A stretch of DNA of 62,212 bases, taken from positions 1 to 62,212 of IMG/VR virus record IMGVR_UViG_3300025138_000039. One strand, written 5' to 3'. Shown here in pieces: positions 34,101 to 41,870 of this stretch; position 1 is the stretch's first letter; each line of letters opens with the position of its first letter. The DNA is from a virus. The notes beneath the pieces were generated by a model. It saw nothing but the letters and a program-made list of their open reading frames with translations, had not been told where the DNA came from and made no database searches. The translations under genes were made by a program, and so were the position numbers.

Positions 34101-34698
34101 TTCTGAAAAAGCTACTTTACAAGCTGAATTTGCTGCTGCTGATGCAGTTGTAACTGCTGCTTACGAATCTGCTGATCTTGCTATGAAGACTGGTCTTGAA
34201 AGCGATATCTTTGATGAAATCGCTGAACGTGTTGCTGGTGACTCGGCTTTGGATGCTGCATATAAAGCTGCTGATTCTGCTGAAGTGTCTGCTCGTATTG
34301 CTGGTGATAACGCATTGACTGCTTCTTTGAATTCTGAAGTTGCTCGTGCTTCTGGTGTCGAGGCTCAATTGCAAAGCAAAATTACTGATATGCATGATGG
34401 TGAAACCACTGTTAACTTCATTTCTAATGCGGTTGCTTCGGCTTCTATCACAATGCCTAACGGTTTCGCACATCAGATTGTTTCTAACTCTGGTGCTTCT
34501 GCTGTAGCTACATTGCCTGTTTTGGGTGCAAACTTCAAAATGACTTTGTCTTTGGCTGCTGCTGCTGGTTCTGAAGCAATGGAATTCCATGCTCCTGCTG
34601 GAATGGTTATTGATGGCGAAGCTGATGCTAAGATCACTCTTTACCCTGGCTCTTCTGTTACTTTCCTTGAGAACGCTGGCGTATACTACATGGTATAA
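31144..34698 (+). CDS. Giant Ala-rich repetitive fibre protein
   Basis: 1184 residues; SD GGAGG precedes the ATG. After an N-terminal domain of ~85 residues the protein is repeat-built: AAQVAKEAAYEVSNDAAL units around residues 295-355, and AEAAEGVLTAGLSAEQ and ARNAIQADVDANEA units recurring to ~900. This pattern gives a long trimeric coiled coil or helical rod. The last ~95 residues (NFISNAVASASITMPNGFAH onward) form a beta-rich tip. Codon use is strongly skewed to GCT for Ala, unlike its neighbours, suggesting very high expression. A strong terminator follows. Probably a long tail fibre or whisker. Confidence 0.8.
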   Translation: MANNFHNGVIVYDAQVAKFDMTLMASENIDFPSNVIKDLNYLAADVVYEFDASFDIGTIRQGDLQKLSRMGHIQAAKDFTAAEALAAEQARLGLKGQMEAYADQAEADAISSAGAYTDGREVVLQGNINAEAARATAAEGANALAHSTFKAAQETFNGDIGMEVTTHKTERVAADAILTAGLAQEVTDRTAAVNGVTVSLATEAATARAAEGVLTADLASQVALQAAYKTSNDAALALETQNRMNADAFEAGVSATDRGAIRSEIAAAKVIDDAAMASEAAARIAADATLTSGLAAQVSKEAAYEVSNDAALAAQVAKEAAYEVSNDSALAAQVAKEAAYETSNDAALAAQVAKQAADKAAAEAAVVAAKAAADALLVSAKAEADAKVEIEEARIDAILLASDADKDSFAEIVTLINAVDTQNDADVAAVISSLNAEIASTNSDIAEAATARGAIQADVDANEVASDASFAAAATARAAIITQHGADDAAAATARGGIQSALDAQEAKQESERAAMDTAYKAADATLTAGLSAEQTRAEAAEGVLTAGLSAQVAKEAAYEVSNDAALALETQNRMSADAFEAGVALAGRNAIQADVDANEAAALAGRQAIQADVDQNEADADASFAAAATARASEATTARAAEAANASAISAEEAGRLAGDSAIRGGFAGSMQGLDQAIGTNKSDFEAADATLTAGLSAEQARAEAAEGVLTAGLAAELIARAAGDAGLQGQINTVDGKVDGEKVRAEAAELSLSNGLSAEQQRAEAAELVLTNGLAAEVADRGAADTAAASFNLAARNAIQADVDANEASASGSFASASAGRGVIAAGLAQELLDRAAGDVSTLASAKSYTDAEIATMQASLDAEIAATNADFLAAEQARIGMNTQLTADIATAKSQAIAHTDAAVAGLVDSAPAMLDTLNELAAAIGDDQNFAATVAGDIATAKAALEAEVDAVEAALSAHEAANVVSFGAATTDRAAIRSELASEKATLQAEFAAADAVVTAAYESADLAMKTGLESDIFDEIAERVAGDSALDAAYKAADSAEVSARIAGDNALTASLNSEVARASGVEAQLQSKITDMHDGETTVNFISNAVASASITMPNGFAHQIVSNSGASAVATLPVLGANFKMTLSLAAAAGSEAMEFHAPAGMVIDGEADAKITLYPGSSVTFLENAGVYYMV
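31400..34380 (+). repeat. Degenerate coding repeats of the Ala-rich fibre
   Basis: Direct repeats at DNA level (for example GCTGCTCAAGTTGCTAAAGA variants at about 32080-32210, and GCTGAAGGTGTTTTGACTGC variants throughout) encode the Ala-rich units. They create spurious open frames on both strands and are likely recombination-prone. Confidence 0.85.
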
Positions 34699-34743
34699 TA
34701 GCTAATTAGTTCGCAATTCTCAATGCTATTGAGCATTGCTCTT

Positions 34744-34778
34744 TGGCCTCGGGGAGAAATCTTCGAGGCCATTTTTTT
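34744..34778 (+). terminator. Rho-independent terminator after the Ala-rich fibre
   Basis: Perfect 8-bp stem TGGCCTCG / CGAGGCCA, 12-nt loop, then seven T. Confidence 0.92.
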
Positions 34779-34809
34779 AAGACACTTAACATTCATCGGA
34801 GGAAATAAA

Positions 34810-35259
34810 ATGTCTATGAAATTAAATAAAACAAATGCTGCACTAACTCAGCCAACCCCAACAACTGATGGTATGTTGGCTCAGGCGAATGGACAAGCAC
34901 AATCTGTAATCATCGTTGGCTTTGCTAATATCGATATTTACGGAAAACAAAACGGAGCATGGGCTTTGATTGATGAACTACGACCGCAATCGGATTTCAT
35001 GCTAATTGACGAATCAGCACATGATACATACGCCGTTGATTTATCGCAATATGAAGATGTGTACTTCGTATCTATATCTGGAAAAGAAGAAGTGATGAGA
35101 TACTTCTTTGTTGAAGATAGCGTTGTCGCACCAACCGTAGAGGGTTCGAAGGCCAACAAGCTTGAAGACATCTCTGATATGCCTGCATTTACCGTTGCTG
35201 ATGCAGGAAAGGTACTAACTGTTGATGCACTAGGAAGTTTAATCTGGGTTACCAGATAA
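34810..35259 (+). CDS. Virion-surface/fibre-associated protein, short paralogue
   Basis: Start is the ATG at 34810 (SD GGAGGA); the longer frame upstream crosses the terminator. 149 residues. FANIDIYGKQNGAWALIDEL, then YFVSISGKEEVMRYFFVED, then DAGKVLTVDALGSLIWVTR are mirrored in the N-terminal ~145 residues of the next protein (VDVKIYGFDGQSWSLLHN ... DGAMLTVMSDGSLAWLLVN). It therefore carries the attachment domain without the lectin domains. No CTATTTA box precedes it. Confidence 0.65.
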   Translation: MSMKLNKTNAALTQPTPTTDGMLAQANGQAQSVIIVGFANIDIYGKQNGAWALIDELRPQSDFMLIDESAHDTYAVDLSQYEDVYFVSISGKEEVMRYFFVEDSVVAPTVEGSKANKLEDISDMPAFTVADAGKVLTVDALGSLIWVTR

Positions 35260-35269
35260 GGAGAACATC

Positions 35270-37027
35270 ATGAAAAAAACTACACACTTAAGAGAGACTG
35301 CATACTTGGTCCCTCCGCAAATTGCGGATGGTTTCGTCCCAACAGTGGGTTTTGACTACAAAATCTCAGTCAGTCTCCATGAAGTAGATGTCAAAATCTA
35401 CGGCTTTGATGGCCAAAGTTGGTCCTTATTACACAACACAGATGGTTTAATACCATCATACATAGCTGATATCCAGCATCAAAAATATTATTTAGAATCT
35501 AAAACAGGATCCGAGCAAACTGTTCGAGTTTCATTCTTATCTTCTGAGGATGAGGATTCTGGTATTAGAACAGGTGGTACACCCGGAAATACAAGATTCT
35601 ATGACATCGAAGAGATCCCAGTCTACAATGGTTCTCGAGATGGTGCGATGCTTACGGTCATGTCCGATGGTTCATTAGCTTGGTTGTTGGTAAATGAATC
35701 ATTCATAATCCCATCCGAGGGTGGAGAATCTAGTGGAGTTGTCGGATTGGAAGAAAATTCTGGTCTAACTCTGCATGGAAACGCACAACTTGTTGACGGA
35801 GTTCTATCTATAGATGGAACAGTGGGAACATATGCTTCTCTACCGCATTCTAGCGATTTCGATAGAGAGTCTGGGGACTTAACCATAAACATGTGGATTA
35901 AGGCAAATTCATTACCAAACAATTGGAATGCCGGTCTTGTGTCAAAAATGGGCAATGGTTGGGATGGATACATCACAGCTATCTCAACAATGCAAGCAGA
36001 TGCTGGAGGTAACATGACCTCTGGTGGGATGCAGACGACATCTTGGGGTGGGGGATCTAATCCAAATCCGAACAATCGTGCAGCACCACCAAGCGGTATC
36101 TCTTTGGATACTTGGCATCACGTTGCATATGTAATGCCCTCGACTGGGGATTACAAGATGTATTTCAACGGGCAAGAGGTTCACTCTTGGGTTCCAACCG
36201 GTAGAAACACTTCTACTACGGGCGACCTTAGAATTGGTGGATGGCAGAATGGATCTTACAGTGGATACTTCGATGGATACATTGACGGAGTCTCTATTCA
36301 GAAGACAGCTTTATCAGCTAGTGACATCTCCGGCTTGCACTCTGCAGGAAGGGAAGGGCAACCTTCTGGCGTTGGAACCTTCTTGGAAGAGTTCACAATG
36401 TTTGGTGGAGGAACAGTCACCGACGGAGTTCTTTCAACATCCGCTGCGACTCCTTCTTATTACAAGAAGTCTGCGATGACTGTACCGAGTACAACTGCAA
36501 CGACAGCAGTATTCTCAATGTGGTTCAATCCAGAGCAATCTCAAATGGGACTTTATTCAGATCAACACTATCCATCGCAAGTAACTTTCGGATTAAGAAT
36601 GTTTAATACTGGACTTCTACACATTTCAACACCAATTGGAACTAGCAATGGGGTTAGTTTGACAACACCTTTGACTCTTAACGAATGGCATCACGCCTTG
36701 GTTACTGTTGAAACGGATGTTGCTTACACTTCTACTAGCTCTAAATCTATGACTGTAAAATTGTTTATTGACGGCGAAGAAGTTTACACCAAAACCGGAA
36801 ACTCTTCCACCAAGAGAATCAGAGGTTACACTGGAATCCCTAATGGAACTAAGCACTACATAGGCGCTGAGAACTATAATGGATCCGTAAGTTATAAAGG
36901 CAATGGCCAATTTGACTTCGTGGAATGGGTTGATGACGTTACACTATCTGACGCTCAAATCTTAGCTATGTATAATGGCGGGACACGAGGTTGGTCTGTA
37001 TCTGATGCTAACAACTACACTCCTTAA
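35270..37027 (+). CDS. Fibre-associated protein with two LamG-like lectin domains
   Basis: 585 residues; SD AAGGAG precedes the ATG. Residues 1-~145 match the short upstream paralogue. Residues ~150-360 are a LamG/concanavalin-like domain (GDLTINMWIKANSLP, TWHHVAYVMPSTGDYKMYFN, GYIDGVSIQKTALSASDI). Residues ~370-580 are a second (AVFSMWFNPEQSQ, EWHHALVTVETD, EWVDDVTLSDAQILAMYNG). These are adhesion modules that probably bind host surface glycans. Together with 27589 the phage displays three such domains. Confidence 0.78.
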   Translation: MKKTTHLRETAYLVPPQIADGFVPTVGFDYKISVSLHEVDVKIYGFDGQSWSLLHNTDGLIPSYIADIQHQKYYLESKTGSEQTVRVSFLSSEDEDSGIRTGGTPGNTRFYDIEEIPVYNGSRDGAMLTVMSDGSLAWLLVNESFIIPSEGGESSGVVGLEENSGLTLHGNAQLVDGVLSIDGTVGTYASLPHSSDFDRESGDLTINMWIKANSLPNNWNAGLVSKMGNGWDGYITAISTMQADAGGNMTSGGMQTTSWGGGSNPNPNNRAAPPSGISLDTWHHVAYVMPSTGDYKMYFNGQEVHSWVPTGRNTSTTGDLRIGGWQNGSYSGYFDGYIDGVSIQKTALSASDISGLHSAGREGQPSGVGTFLEEFTMFGGGTVTDGVLSTSAATPSYYKKSAMTVPSTTATTAVFSMWFNPEQSQMGLYSDQHYPSQVTFGLRMFNTGLLHISTPIGTSNGVSLTTPLTLNEWHHALVTVETDVAYTSTSSKSMTVKLFIDGEEVYTKTGNSSTKRIRGYTGIPNGTKHYIGAENYNGSVSYKGNGQFDFVEWVDDVTLSDAQILAMYNGGTRGWSVSDANNYTP

Positions 37028-37054
37028 TTTCAATTAAGCTTTGAAACATATCTT

Positions 37055-37090
37055 GTCTCGGCGTGAAAGCGCTGAGGCATTTTCTTTTTG
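37055..37090 (+). terminator. Rho-independent terminator
   Basis: Stem GTCTCGGCG / CGCTGAGGC (two wobble pairs), loop TGAAAG, then a broken T-tract. Ends the fibre transcript. Confidence 0.82.
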
Positions 37091-37113
37091 AGCTCTCTTT
37101 TGGACTTTAAACT

Positions 37114-37129
37114 CTATTTACACTATTTA
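37114..37129 (+). promoter_or_regulatory. Tandem CTATTTA boxes, candidate late promoter
   Basis: CTATTTA at 37114-37120 and again at 37123-37129, directly after a terminator and 33-48 nt before the scaffold start. The duplication could give two starts or higher output for scaffold and capsid. Confidence 0.5.
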
Positions 37130-37161
37130 TTGGAGAAAAACAAAATTCGGGAGATAAATTA

Positions 37162-38334
37162 ATGTCTAGCATGTTAGAACAAGCAATTGCCGATGCTGCG
37201 GCTCTTAGAGAGCAGGCCATCAAGAACGCAGAACAATCCGTTCTCGACAAATATTCAAAGCAAATCAAAGAAGCTGTTGATCAAATGTTAGAGATGGGAG
37301 AGCCTCCCAGCAAAGTTGATGAAATCATCAATGAAGTTGAAAATGAATTAATGCAAGAAGAGGAAGCCGCTGCTGCGGCTGTCGGTGCTTCTGCTCCCGA
37401 AACTACTGCTCCAATCGAAGCACTTGGTGCATATGATAGTCGACCCGGAACAGAAGATTTATACACAAGAATTTCAGCTCTTGTGGAGGACTTACCAGTT
37501 GACCCTGTCGATGGAATGATTAATTTAGACCTTGGAGACTTTTCACTAGAGCAAGATGAAGCAGATGCCGCTGATGGTGGCCTGGATGACTCTCTAGGGG
37601 GTCTTGATGATCTTGGAATGGATACACCCTCTGGTGATACCGAAGGTGGCTTAGACGACATCCTTGACGACGGTGGAGACGACATGGATTTGCAACTGCA
37701 AGAAGTCTTAGATATGCTATCTGAAGGATCAGAGGAAGTTATCGAAGAGAAGCAGGTCCCCATTGATTTTGAACCTAGAACTGCAGCCAAAGGAGTTTGG
37801 AGACATAATGAAAGCGAAGAAGATTTCATCGCATCAATGGCAAACATTATATATCCAGATCCCGAAGAAGCCGAAGCTGAAGAAGCTTCTGAAGATGAAG
37901 ACGACACTATGGGTGTCGTAAACGAATTAAACGAGACATTAGAGTTTCTGACGAACCAGAACAATCAAATGGAAAGCGTCCTATCCAAGATGGAAGTCTA
38001 TCTTGAGGAAACACTATTGTCCAACGCAAAACTTTTATATCAAAACCGTACATTGAATGACATCTCCCTGAATGAGCGACAAAAGTCAAAAATTGTCGAA
38101 GCCATTTCAAATGCGGAGTCTCCGAAAGAAGCTAAAAAACTTCATGAGACACTCAAAGCAACAGTGGGGTCGACGCCTAATAGCAAAAGAGGCCCACAAT
38201 CACTGAGCGAGTCTGTCAACCGAAGATCGAACTTAAGTTCTATGTTGAATTCGAGACAAAACATTAAAGAAAGCAAGCAATCTGAAGATTCTTTTAAAGA
38301 GAAGATGCAGAAGCTTGCAGGCATAAAAAAATAA
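37162..38334 (+). CDS. Prohead scaffold/core protein (T4 gp22-like role)
   Basis: 390 residues. Very acidic and helical, with Glu/Asp/Ala-rich low complexity (EEEAAAAAVGASAPETTAPI near residue 72; Gly-Asp-Leu stretches near 145-175) and a basic C-terminal helix ending FKEKMQKLAGIKK. No enzyme motif. Location immediately before the major capsid gene, size and composition match T4 gp22-type scaffolds, which are cut by the prohead protease; many (I/L)-x-E sites are present. Preceded by tandem CTATTTA boxes; SD GGGAG is upstream. Sequence similarity to gp22 itself is not evident to me. Confidence 0.7.
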   Translation: MSSMLEQAIADAAALREQAIKNAEQSVLDKYSKQIKEAVDQMLEMGEPPSKVDEIINEVENELMQEEEAAAAAVGASAPETTAPIEALGAYDSRPGTEDLYTRISALVEDLPVDPVDGMINLDLGDFSLEQDEADAADGGLDDSLGGLDDLGMDTPSGDTEGGLDDILDDGGDDMDLQLQEVLDMLSEGSEEVIEEKQVPIDFEPRTAAKGVWRHNESEEDFIASMANIIYPDPEEAEAEEASEDEDDTMGVVNELNETLEFLTNQNNQMESVLSKMEVYLEETLLSNAKLLYQNRTLNDISLNERQKSKIVEAISNAESPKEAKKLHETLKATVGSTPNSKRGPQSLSESVNRRSNLSSMLNSRQNIKESKQSEDSFKEKMQKLAGIKK

Positions 38335-38351
38335 TTTAAGGAGATTTTACA

Positions 38352-40139
38352 ATGTCTATTATCGAAACTCTAACAGAAGGGATGGTACACCGCAATATGC
38401 AACAAGAAGGTGCCGCTCTTTTAAACAAATGGTCACAAACCGGTCTTTTAGAAGGCTTGACCGATGAAAACAAAAAAGCTTCAATGGCTCGTCTATTGGA
38501 GAATCAAGCTCGCGAATTATTGCGTGAGTCTAACACAATGGCTGGTGGATCTGTCGAAGGTTTCGCTGCTGTTGCATTCCCAATCGTTCGTCGTGTATTC
38601 GCTGGATTGATTGCGAACGACTTGGTTTCTGTACAACCAATGTCTCTTCCAAGTGGATTAATCTTCTTCTTGGATTTCACTTTCGGAACAGATCCAAACA
38701 ATCCACCTAACGGAGCTTATAACCGCTTAGGACAAACAAATAGTGACTCTATCTATGGACAAGGAGTAACTGGCTCTCAAATCACTGGTGGTGTTAACTT
38801 GACTTCTGTTGAGTTGGACAAGCAACCTTACGGTTTTCAATCAGCTTATTCTTCACCGACAGGCTCTATTGCTACAGATGTAGCAATCGCCAGCGTCTCT
38901 ACTACATTAGATGGATTCTCTAACTCGGCAACAATCGGACACTCGACTTTTGATGAGGCCTCTATCGACTTTGATCCAGATATCGCATCAACTTATGCAG
39001 CAACAGACAAGCTTCTTCAAGTAACCGTAACAGTTGCAGCATTGGATGCTTCTGGTTTTGCAATGAACTTGGATCAAGTAGGAGCAATCATCGTTCCCTT
39101 GAAAACAGTTAATGATGGAGCTTCAGCAAAAGATCAAGCTAGCGCTGTTCAAATCCGTCGTTTGACTTCAATCTCTAGCGACAAGCTTACTTTGACCTTG
39201 ACTTACAAAATGGATGCAACTGGTGGTAAAGCACTCGCCGGTGCCGGAGTAATTACTGGTGGTGGACGCGCTTCTATCTTTGGTGCTGGTTCTTATCCTG
39301 CAAAAGATACCTTTGAAGAAGGTGGTGGACTTGGTTCTATCGCTGGTGCTGCTAGTTGGGGACTTGAAGGTGAAACGCAAATTCCAGAGATCGACATCAA
39401 AGTTGAATCAATCGCAATCACAGCGGTAACCAAGAAGTTGAAAGCAAAGTGGACTCCAGAATTGGGTCAAGACTTGAACGCTTACCATAACTTGGATGCT
39501 GAAGTAGAATTGACTTCTATCCTTTCTGAGCAAATCGCTCTTGAAATCGACCGTGAAATCTTGTCTGACTTGGTTAACGGCGCAACTGCTGGGACTTTCT
39601 ACTGGTCTCGCTCACCTGGTTTATTTGTAAATAGATTGACTGGTGCTGACCTTACCGCTGGCGGTGTACAAGGTCCTGACTTCACGGGTACTGTTTCTGA
39701 ATGGTATGAAACTTTGATCGAAACAGTCAATGACGTCTCTGCACAAATCCATCGTAAGACTTTGCGTGGTGGTGCTAACTTCGTAGTTGTTTCTCCTGAA
39801 GTTGCGAACATCTTGGAATTCACAGCTGGATTCCGTGCGAACGTTACTGCTGACGCTGACAAAGGCGACATCGGTGCTGTTAAGGTTGGTTCTTTGAACC
39901 GTAAGTTCGACGTTATCGTTGATCCATACTTCCCACGTAACGCACTCTTGGTCGGTCGTAAAGGCGCTTCTTTCTTGGAAAGTGGATATGTTTACGCTCC
40001 ATATGTACCATTGCAAACAACTCCTACCATCTTTGGACCTGAAGACTTCGTTCCTCGCAAAGGTGTTATGACTCGTTACGGTAAGAAAATGGTTCGTCCG
40101 GATATGTACGGATTGGTCATTTGTCGTGACTTGTTGTAA
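38352..40139 (+). CDS. Major capsid protein (T4 gp23-like)
   Basis: 595 residues; SD AAGGAG precedes the ATG. The N-terminal region parallels gp23: helical residues 1-59 (ARLLENQARELLRE) then AAVAFPIVRRVFAGLIANDL and VSVQPMSLPSGLIFFLDF, as in gp23's VRRAIPNLIAFDICGVQPM. L57-R58-E59 followed by S60 is the likely maturation cut, matching gp23's cut after E65. C-terminal motifs include LNRKFDVIVDPYFPRNALLVG and ETQIPEIDIKVESIAIT. Codon use is regular and optimised (many GCT, GGT, AAC), as expected for the most abundant virion protein. A strong terminator follows. Confidence 0.93.
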   Translation: MSIIETLTEGMVHRNMQQEGAALLNKWSQTGLLEGLTDENKKASMARLLENQARELLRESNTMAGGSVEGFAAVAFPIVRRVFAGLIANDLVSVQPMSLPSGLIFFLDFTFGTDPNNPPNGAYNRLGQTNSDSIYGQGVTGSQITGGVNLTSVELDKQPYGFQSAYSSPTGSIATDVAIASVSTTLDGFSNSATIGHSTFDEASIDFDPDIASTYAATDKLLQVTVTVAALDASGFAMNLDQVGAIIVPLKTVNDGASAKDQASAVQIRRLTSISSDKLTLTLTYKMDATGGKALAGAGVITGGGRASIFGAGSYPAKDTFEEGGGLGSIAGAASWGLEGETQIPEIDIKVESIAITAVTKKLKAKWTPELGQDLNAYHNLDAEVELTSILSEQIALEIDREILSDLVNGATAGTFYWSRSPGLFVNRLTGADLTAGGVQGPDFTGTVSEWYETLIETVNDVSAQIHRKTLRGGANFVVVSPEVANILEFTAGFRANVTADADKGDIGAVKVGSLNRKFDVIVDPYFPRNALLVGRKGASFLESGYVYAPYVPLQTTPTIFGPEDFVPRKGVMTRYGKKMVRPDMYGLVICRDLL

Positions 40140-40163
40140 GATTAATTAATTAATCTTCAATTG

Positions 40164-40191
40164 GCTCCAAGTTTCGGCTTGGAGCTTTTTT
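40164..40191 (+). terminator. Rho-independent terminator after the capsid gene
   Basis: Perfect 8-bp stem GCTCCAAG / CTTGGAGC, loop TTTCGG, then six T. Confidence 0.93.
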
Positions 40192-40202
40192 GTTTTAAAA
40201 GA

Positions 40203-40209
40203 CTACTTA
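40203..40209 (+). promoter_or_regulatory. CTACTTA variant of the late box
   Basis: One mismatch from CTATTTA, placed after the capsid terminator and 33 nt before the ATG at 40236, the same geometry as other copies. Confidence 0.35.
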
Positions 40210-40235
40210 TAGATATCAATTTAAGGAGATTTATC

Positions 40236-40529
40236 ATGCCCTCACGTTTTATCAAGAAAAGACGAAAACTAGCCCACAAGGCAAGACTAGAAGCTGAAGT
40301 CGCAAAAGTCGCATTAGATGCTATGACCGAAGGAGCCTCATCTTTGGCCAAAGAAGTGGTAGAAGAAGTAAAGGAAACACTAGATGATGCAGCAGAGACC
40401 ATTGCAGTCGCAGCGAAAGAGGCGAAAGAGACAGTCGAAGACATTATTGAAGAAGCAAAAGAAGCTGTTGAAGAAGTCAAAGAAAAAAAGACAACTCGTA
40501 AGCGTTCTAGAAAATCTACTAAAAAGTAA
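40236..40529 (+). CDS. Small Lys/Glu amphipathic protein
   Basis: 97 residues from the ATG at 40236 (AAGGAG upstream). Basic N-terminus (MPSRFIKKRRKLAHKARLEA), a long Ala/Glu/Val/Lys amphipathic helix (repeating KEAKETVEDIIEEAKEAVEE) and a basic tail KKTTRKRSRKSTKK. The two basic ends could bind DNA while the acidic middle self-associates. Histone-like, internal head or LEA-like roles are possible. Framed by terminators on both sides, so it is a single-gene transcript between capsid and neck genes. Confidence 0.65.
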   Translation: MPSRFIKKRRKLAHKARLEAEVAKVALDAMTEGASSLAKEVVEEVKETLDDAAETIAVAAKEAKETVEDIIEEAKEAVEEVKEKKTTRKRSRKSTKK

Positions 40530-40558
40530 AATAATTAAGTTTCATTTTAACCTCCTTT

Positions 40559-40593
40559 CCTCTGAATACCTTGGTGTTCGGAGGTTTACTTTT
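40559..40593 (+). terminator. Rho-independent terminator
   Basis: Long near-perfect stem CCTCTGAATACC / GGTGTTCGGAGG with a short TT-centred loop, followed by a broken T-tract. Confidence 0.85.
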
Positions 40594-40600
40594 AATTAAA

Positions 40601-40607
40601 CTATTTA
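40601..40607 (+). promoter_or_regulatory. CTATTTA box, candidate late promoter
   Basis: Immediately after a terminator and 26 nt before the ATG at 40627. Confidence 0.52.
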
Positions 40608-40626
40608 CAATGACGGAGGGTTTTAT

Positions 40627-41865
40627 ATGTCATTTCCTGATCTTACACCAACATCAACATTATCAGCTATTGTATTATCCGAAAAGGGAACAGAAGCCGA
40701 TGTTGTCGAGTCATTAGCGATTGGTTTTTACACATCAGATGCTTTTTTATCAGGTGCTGCAGCACAGGTAGCATTCACATACAAGAGACTTGGTGGAGAC
40801 GTTCTTGATATCGAGATCACAAACAAAAACGTCTATAATCACTACGAGGAAGCCTGTTTAGAGTATTCCTATATCGTGAACCTACATCAAGCACGAAATG
40901 CCTTAGGGAGCGCCCTAGGAGGCCCTACAGGGTCTTTTGATCATAAGGGCGAAGTATCTGGATCAGACTCGGTATCTCTTAAGTATCCCAAGTTTCAATT
41001 CGACTATGCCTTCAGGGCCGCAGATAAGTTTTCAACAGAAGCAATGGTTGGTGGTACTCAACCAATCTATTCAGCATCCTTTGATAGGGTCATAAAACAA
41101 CAAGACTATGACCTTCAACATATCGTATCTAGCTCTCAGGAGGGAACGCCTTGGGCTGGAATGGATAATAAGAGAATTAAAATAAGACAAGTATACTACA
41201 TATCTCCGAGACAAATGTGGAGATTTTATGGATATTACGGTGGCCTAAACGTTACTGGTGATATGCACAATTACGGACAGTATGCCGATGATTCATCATT
41301 TCAAGTAATACCGCCTTGGCAAAACAAGCTTCAAGCTATACAATATGAAGATCACTTGTATACAAGGACATCTCATTATTCGTATGAGTTGATTGACAAT
41401 AGATTAGTACTATATCCAGCCCCAGACGCTGTTTCCCCAGAAAAGTTCTGGTTTAGATTTACTGTCGAAACTGGTAACGAAGCATTCACTACTGGCTCAT
41501 ATGACTCTGGTGTTGATGGAGTTAACAACATGAACACTATGCCTATGGAGAACATTCCTTTTAATAAGATTAACTCCATCGGCCAACAGTGGGTCAGAAG
41601 GTTCTCCTTAGCGCTCTCTAAAGAGACCCTAGGACAAGTTAGAGGTAAGTTTGGGGGTAGCATACCTATTCCCGGAGACACGGTCTCCTTGAACGCCTCA
41701 GACCTTCTAGGACAAGCTTCTAGCGAACAGCAGACATTAAGAGAAGAGCTCAACAAGCAACTTGATGAAATGCTCTATGCTAAGATTGCCGAGACAGATA
41801 AAGCAATGGTGGACAATATGGACGCAATCGTCTCAAAGACTCCGCTAAAGATTTTTGTGGGGTAA
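40627..41865 (+). CDS. Neck/head-completion protein candidate
   Basis: 412 residues; SD CGGAGG precedes the ATG. Aromatic, beta-rich sequence (RQVYYISPRQMWRFYGYYGG) and a helical C-terminus. It heads the operon of two smaller connector candidates that ends before the sheath gene. By gene order this corresponds to T4 genes 13-14-15, so it may be the gp13-like neck protein. Direct motif similarity to gp13 is not certain. No enzyme motif. Confidence 0.6.
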   Translation: MSFPDLTPTSTLSAIVLSEKGTEADVVESLAIGFYTSDAFLSGAAAQVAFTYKRLGGDVLDIEITNKNVYNHYEEACLEYSYIVNLHQARNALGSALGGPTGSFDHKGEVSGSDSVSLKYPKFQFDYAFRAADKFSTEAMVGGTQPIYSASFDRVIKQQDYDLQHIVSSSQEGTPWAGMDNKRIKIRQVYYISPRQMWRFYGYYGGLNVTGDMHNYGQYADDSSFQVIPPWQNKLQAIQYEDHLYTRTSHYSYELIDNRLVLYPAPDAVSPEKFWFRFTVETGNEAFTTGSYDSGVDGVNNMNTMPMENIPFNKINSIGQQWVRRFSLALSKETLGQVRGKFGGSIPIPGDTVSLNASDLLGQASSEQQTLREELNKQLDEMLYAKIAETDKAMVDNMDAIVSKTPLKIFVG

Positions 41866-41870
41866 TCTAG

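Noticed and set aside
31400-34380. Regular direct repeats resembling a CRISPR-like or satellite array, with long open frames on the minus strand
   Set aside because: The repeats are degenerate, in phase with a single + strand protein and without constant spacers. The minus-strand frames are shadows of the Ala-rich codons.
37281-37964. 227-codon minus-strand Ser/Pro-rich open frame
   Set aside because: Antisense shadow of the acidic scaffold gene; Glu/Asp-rich coding reads as Ser/Phe-rich on the other strand.
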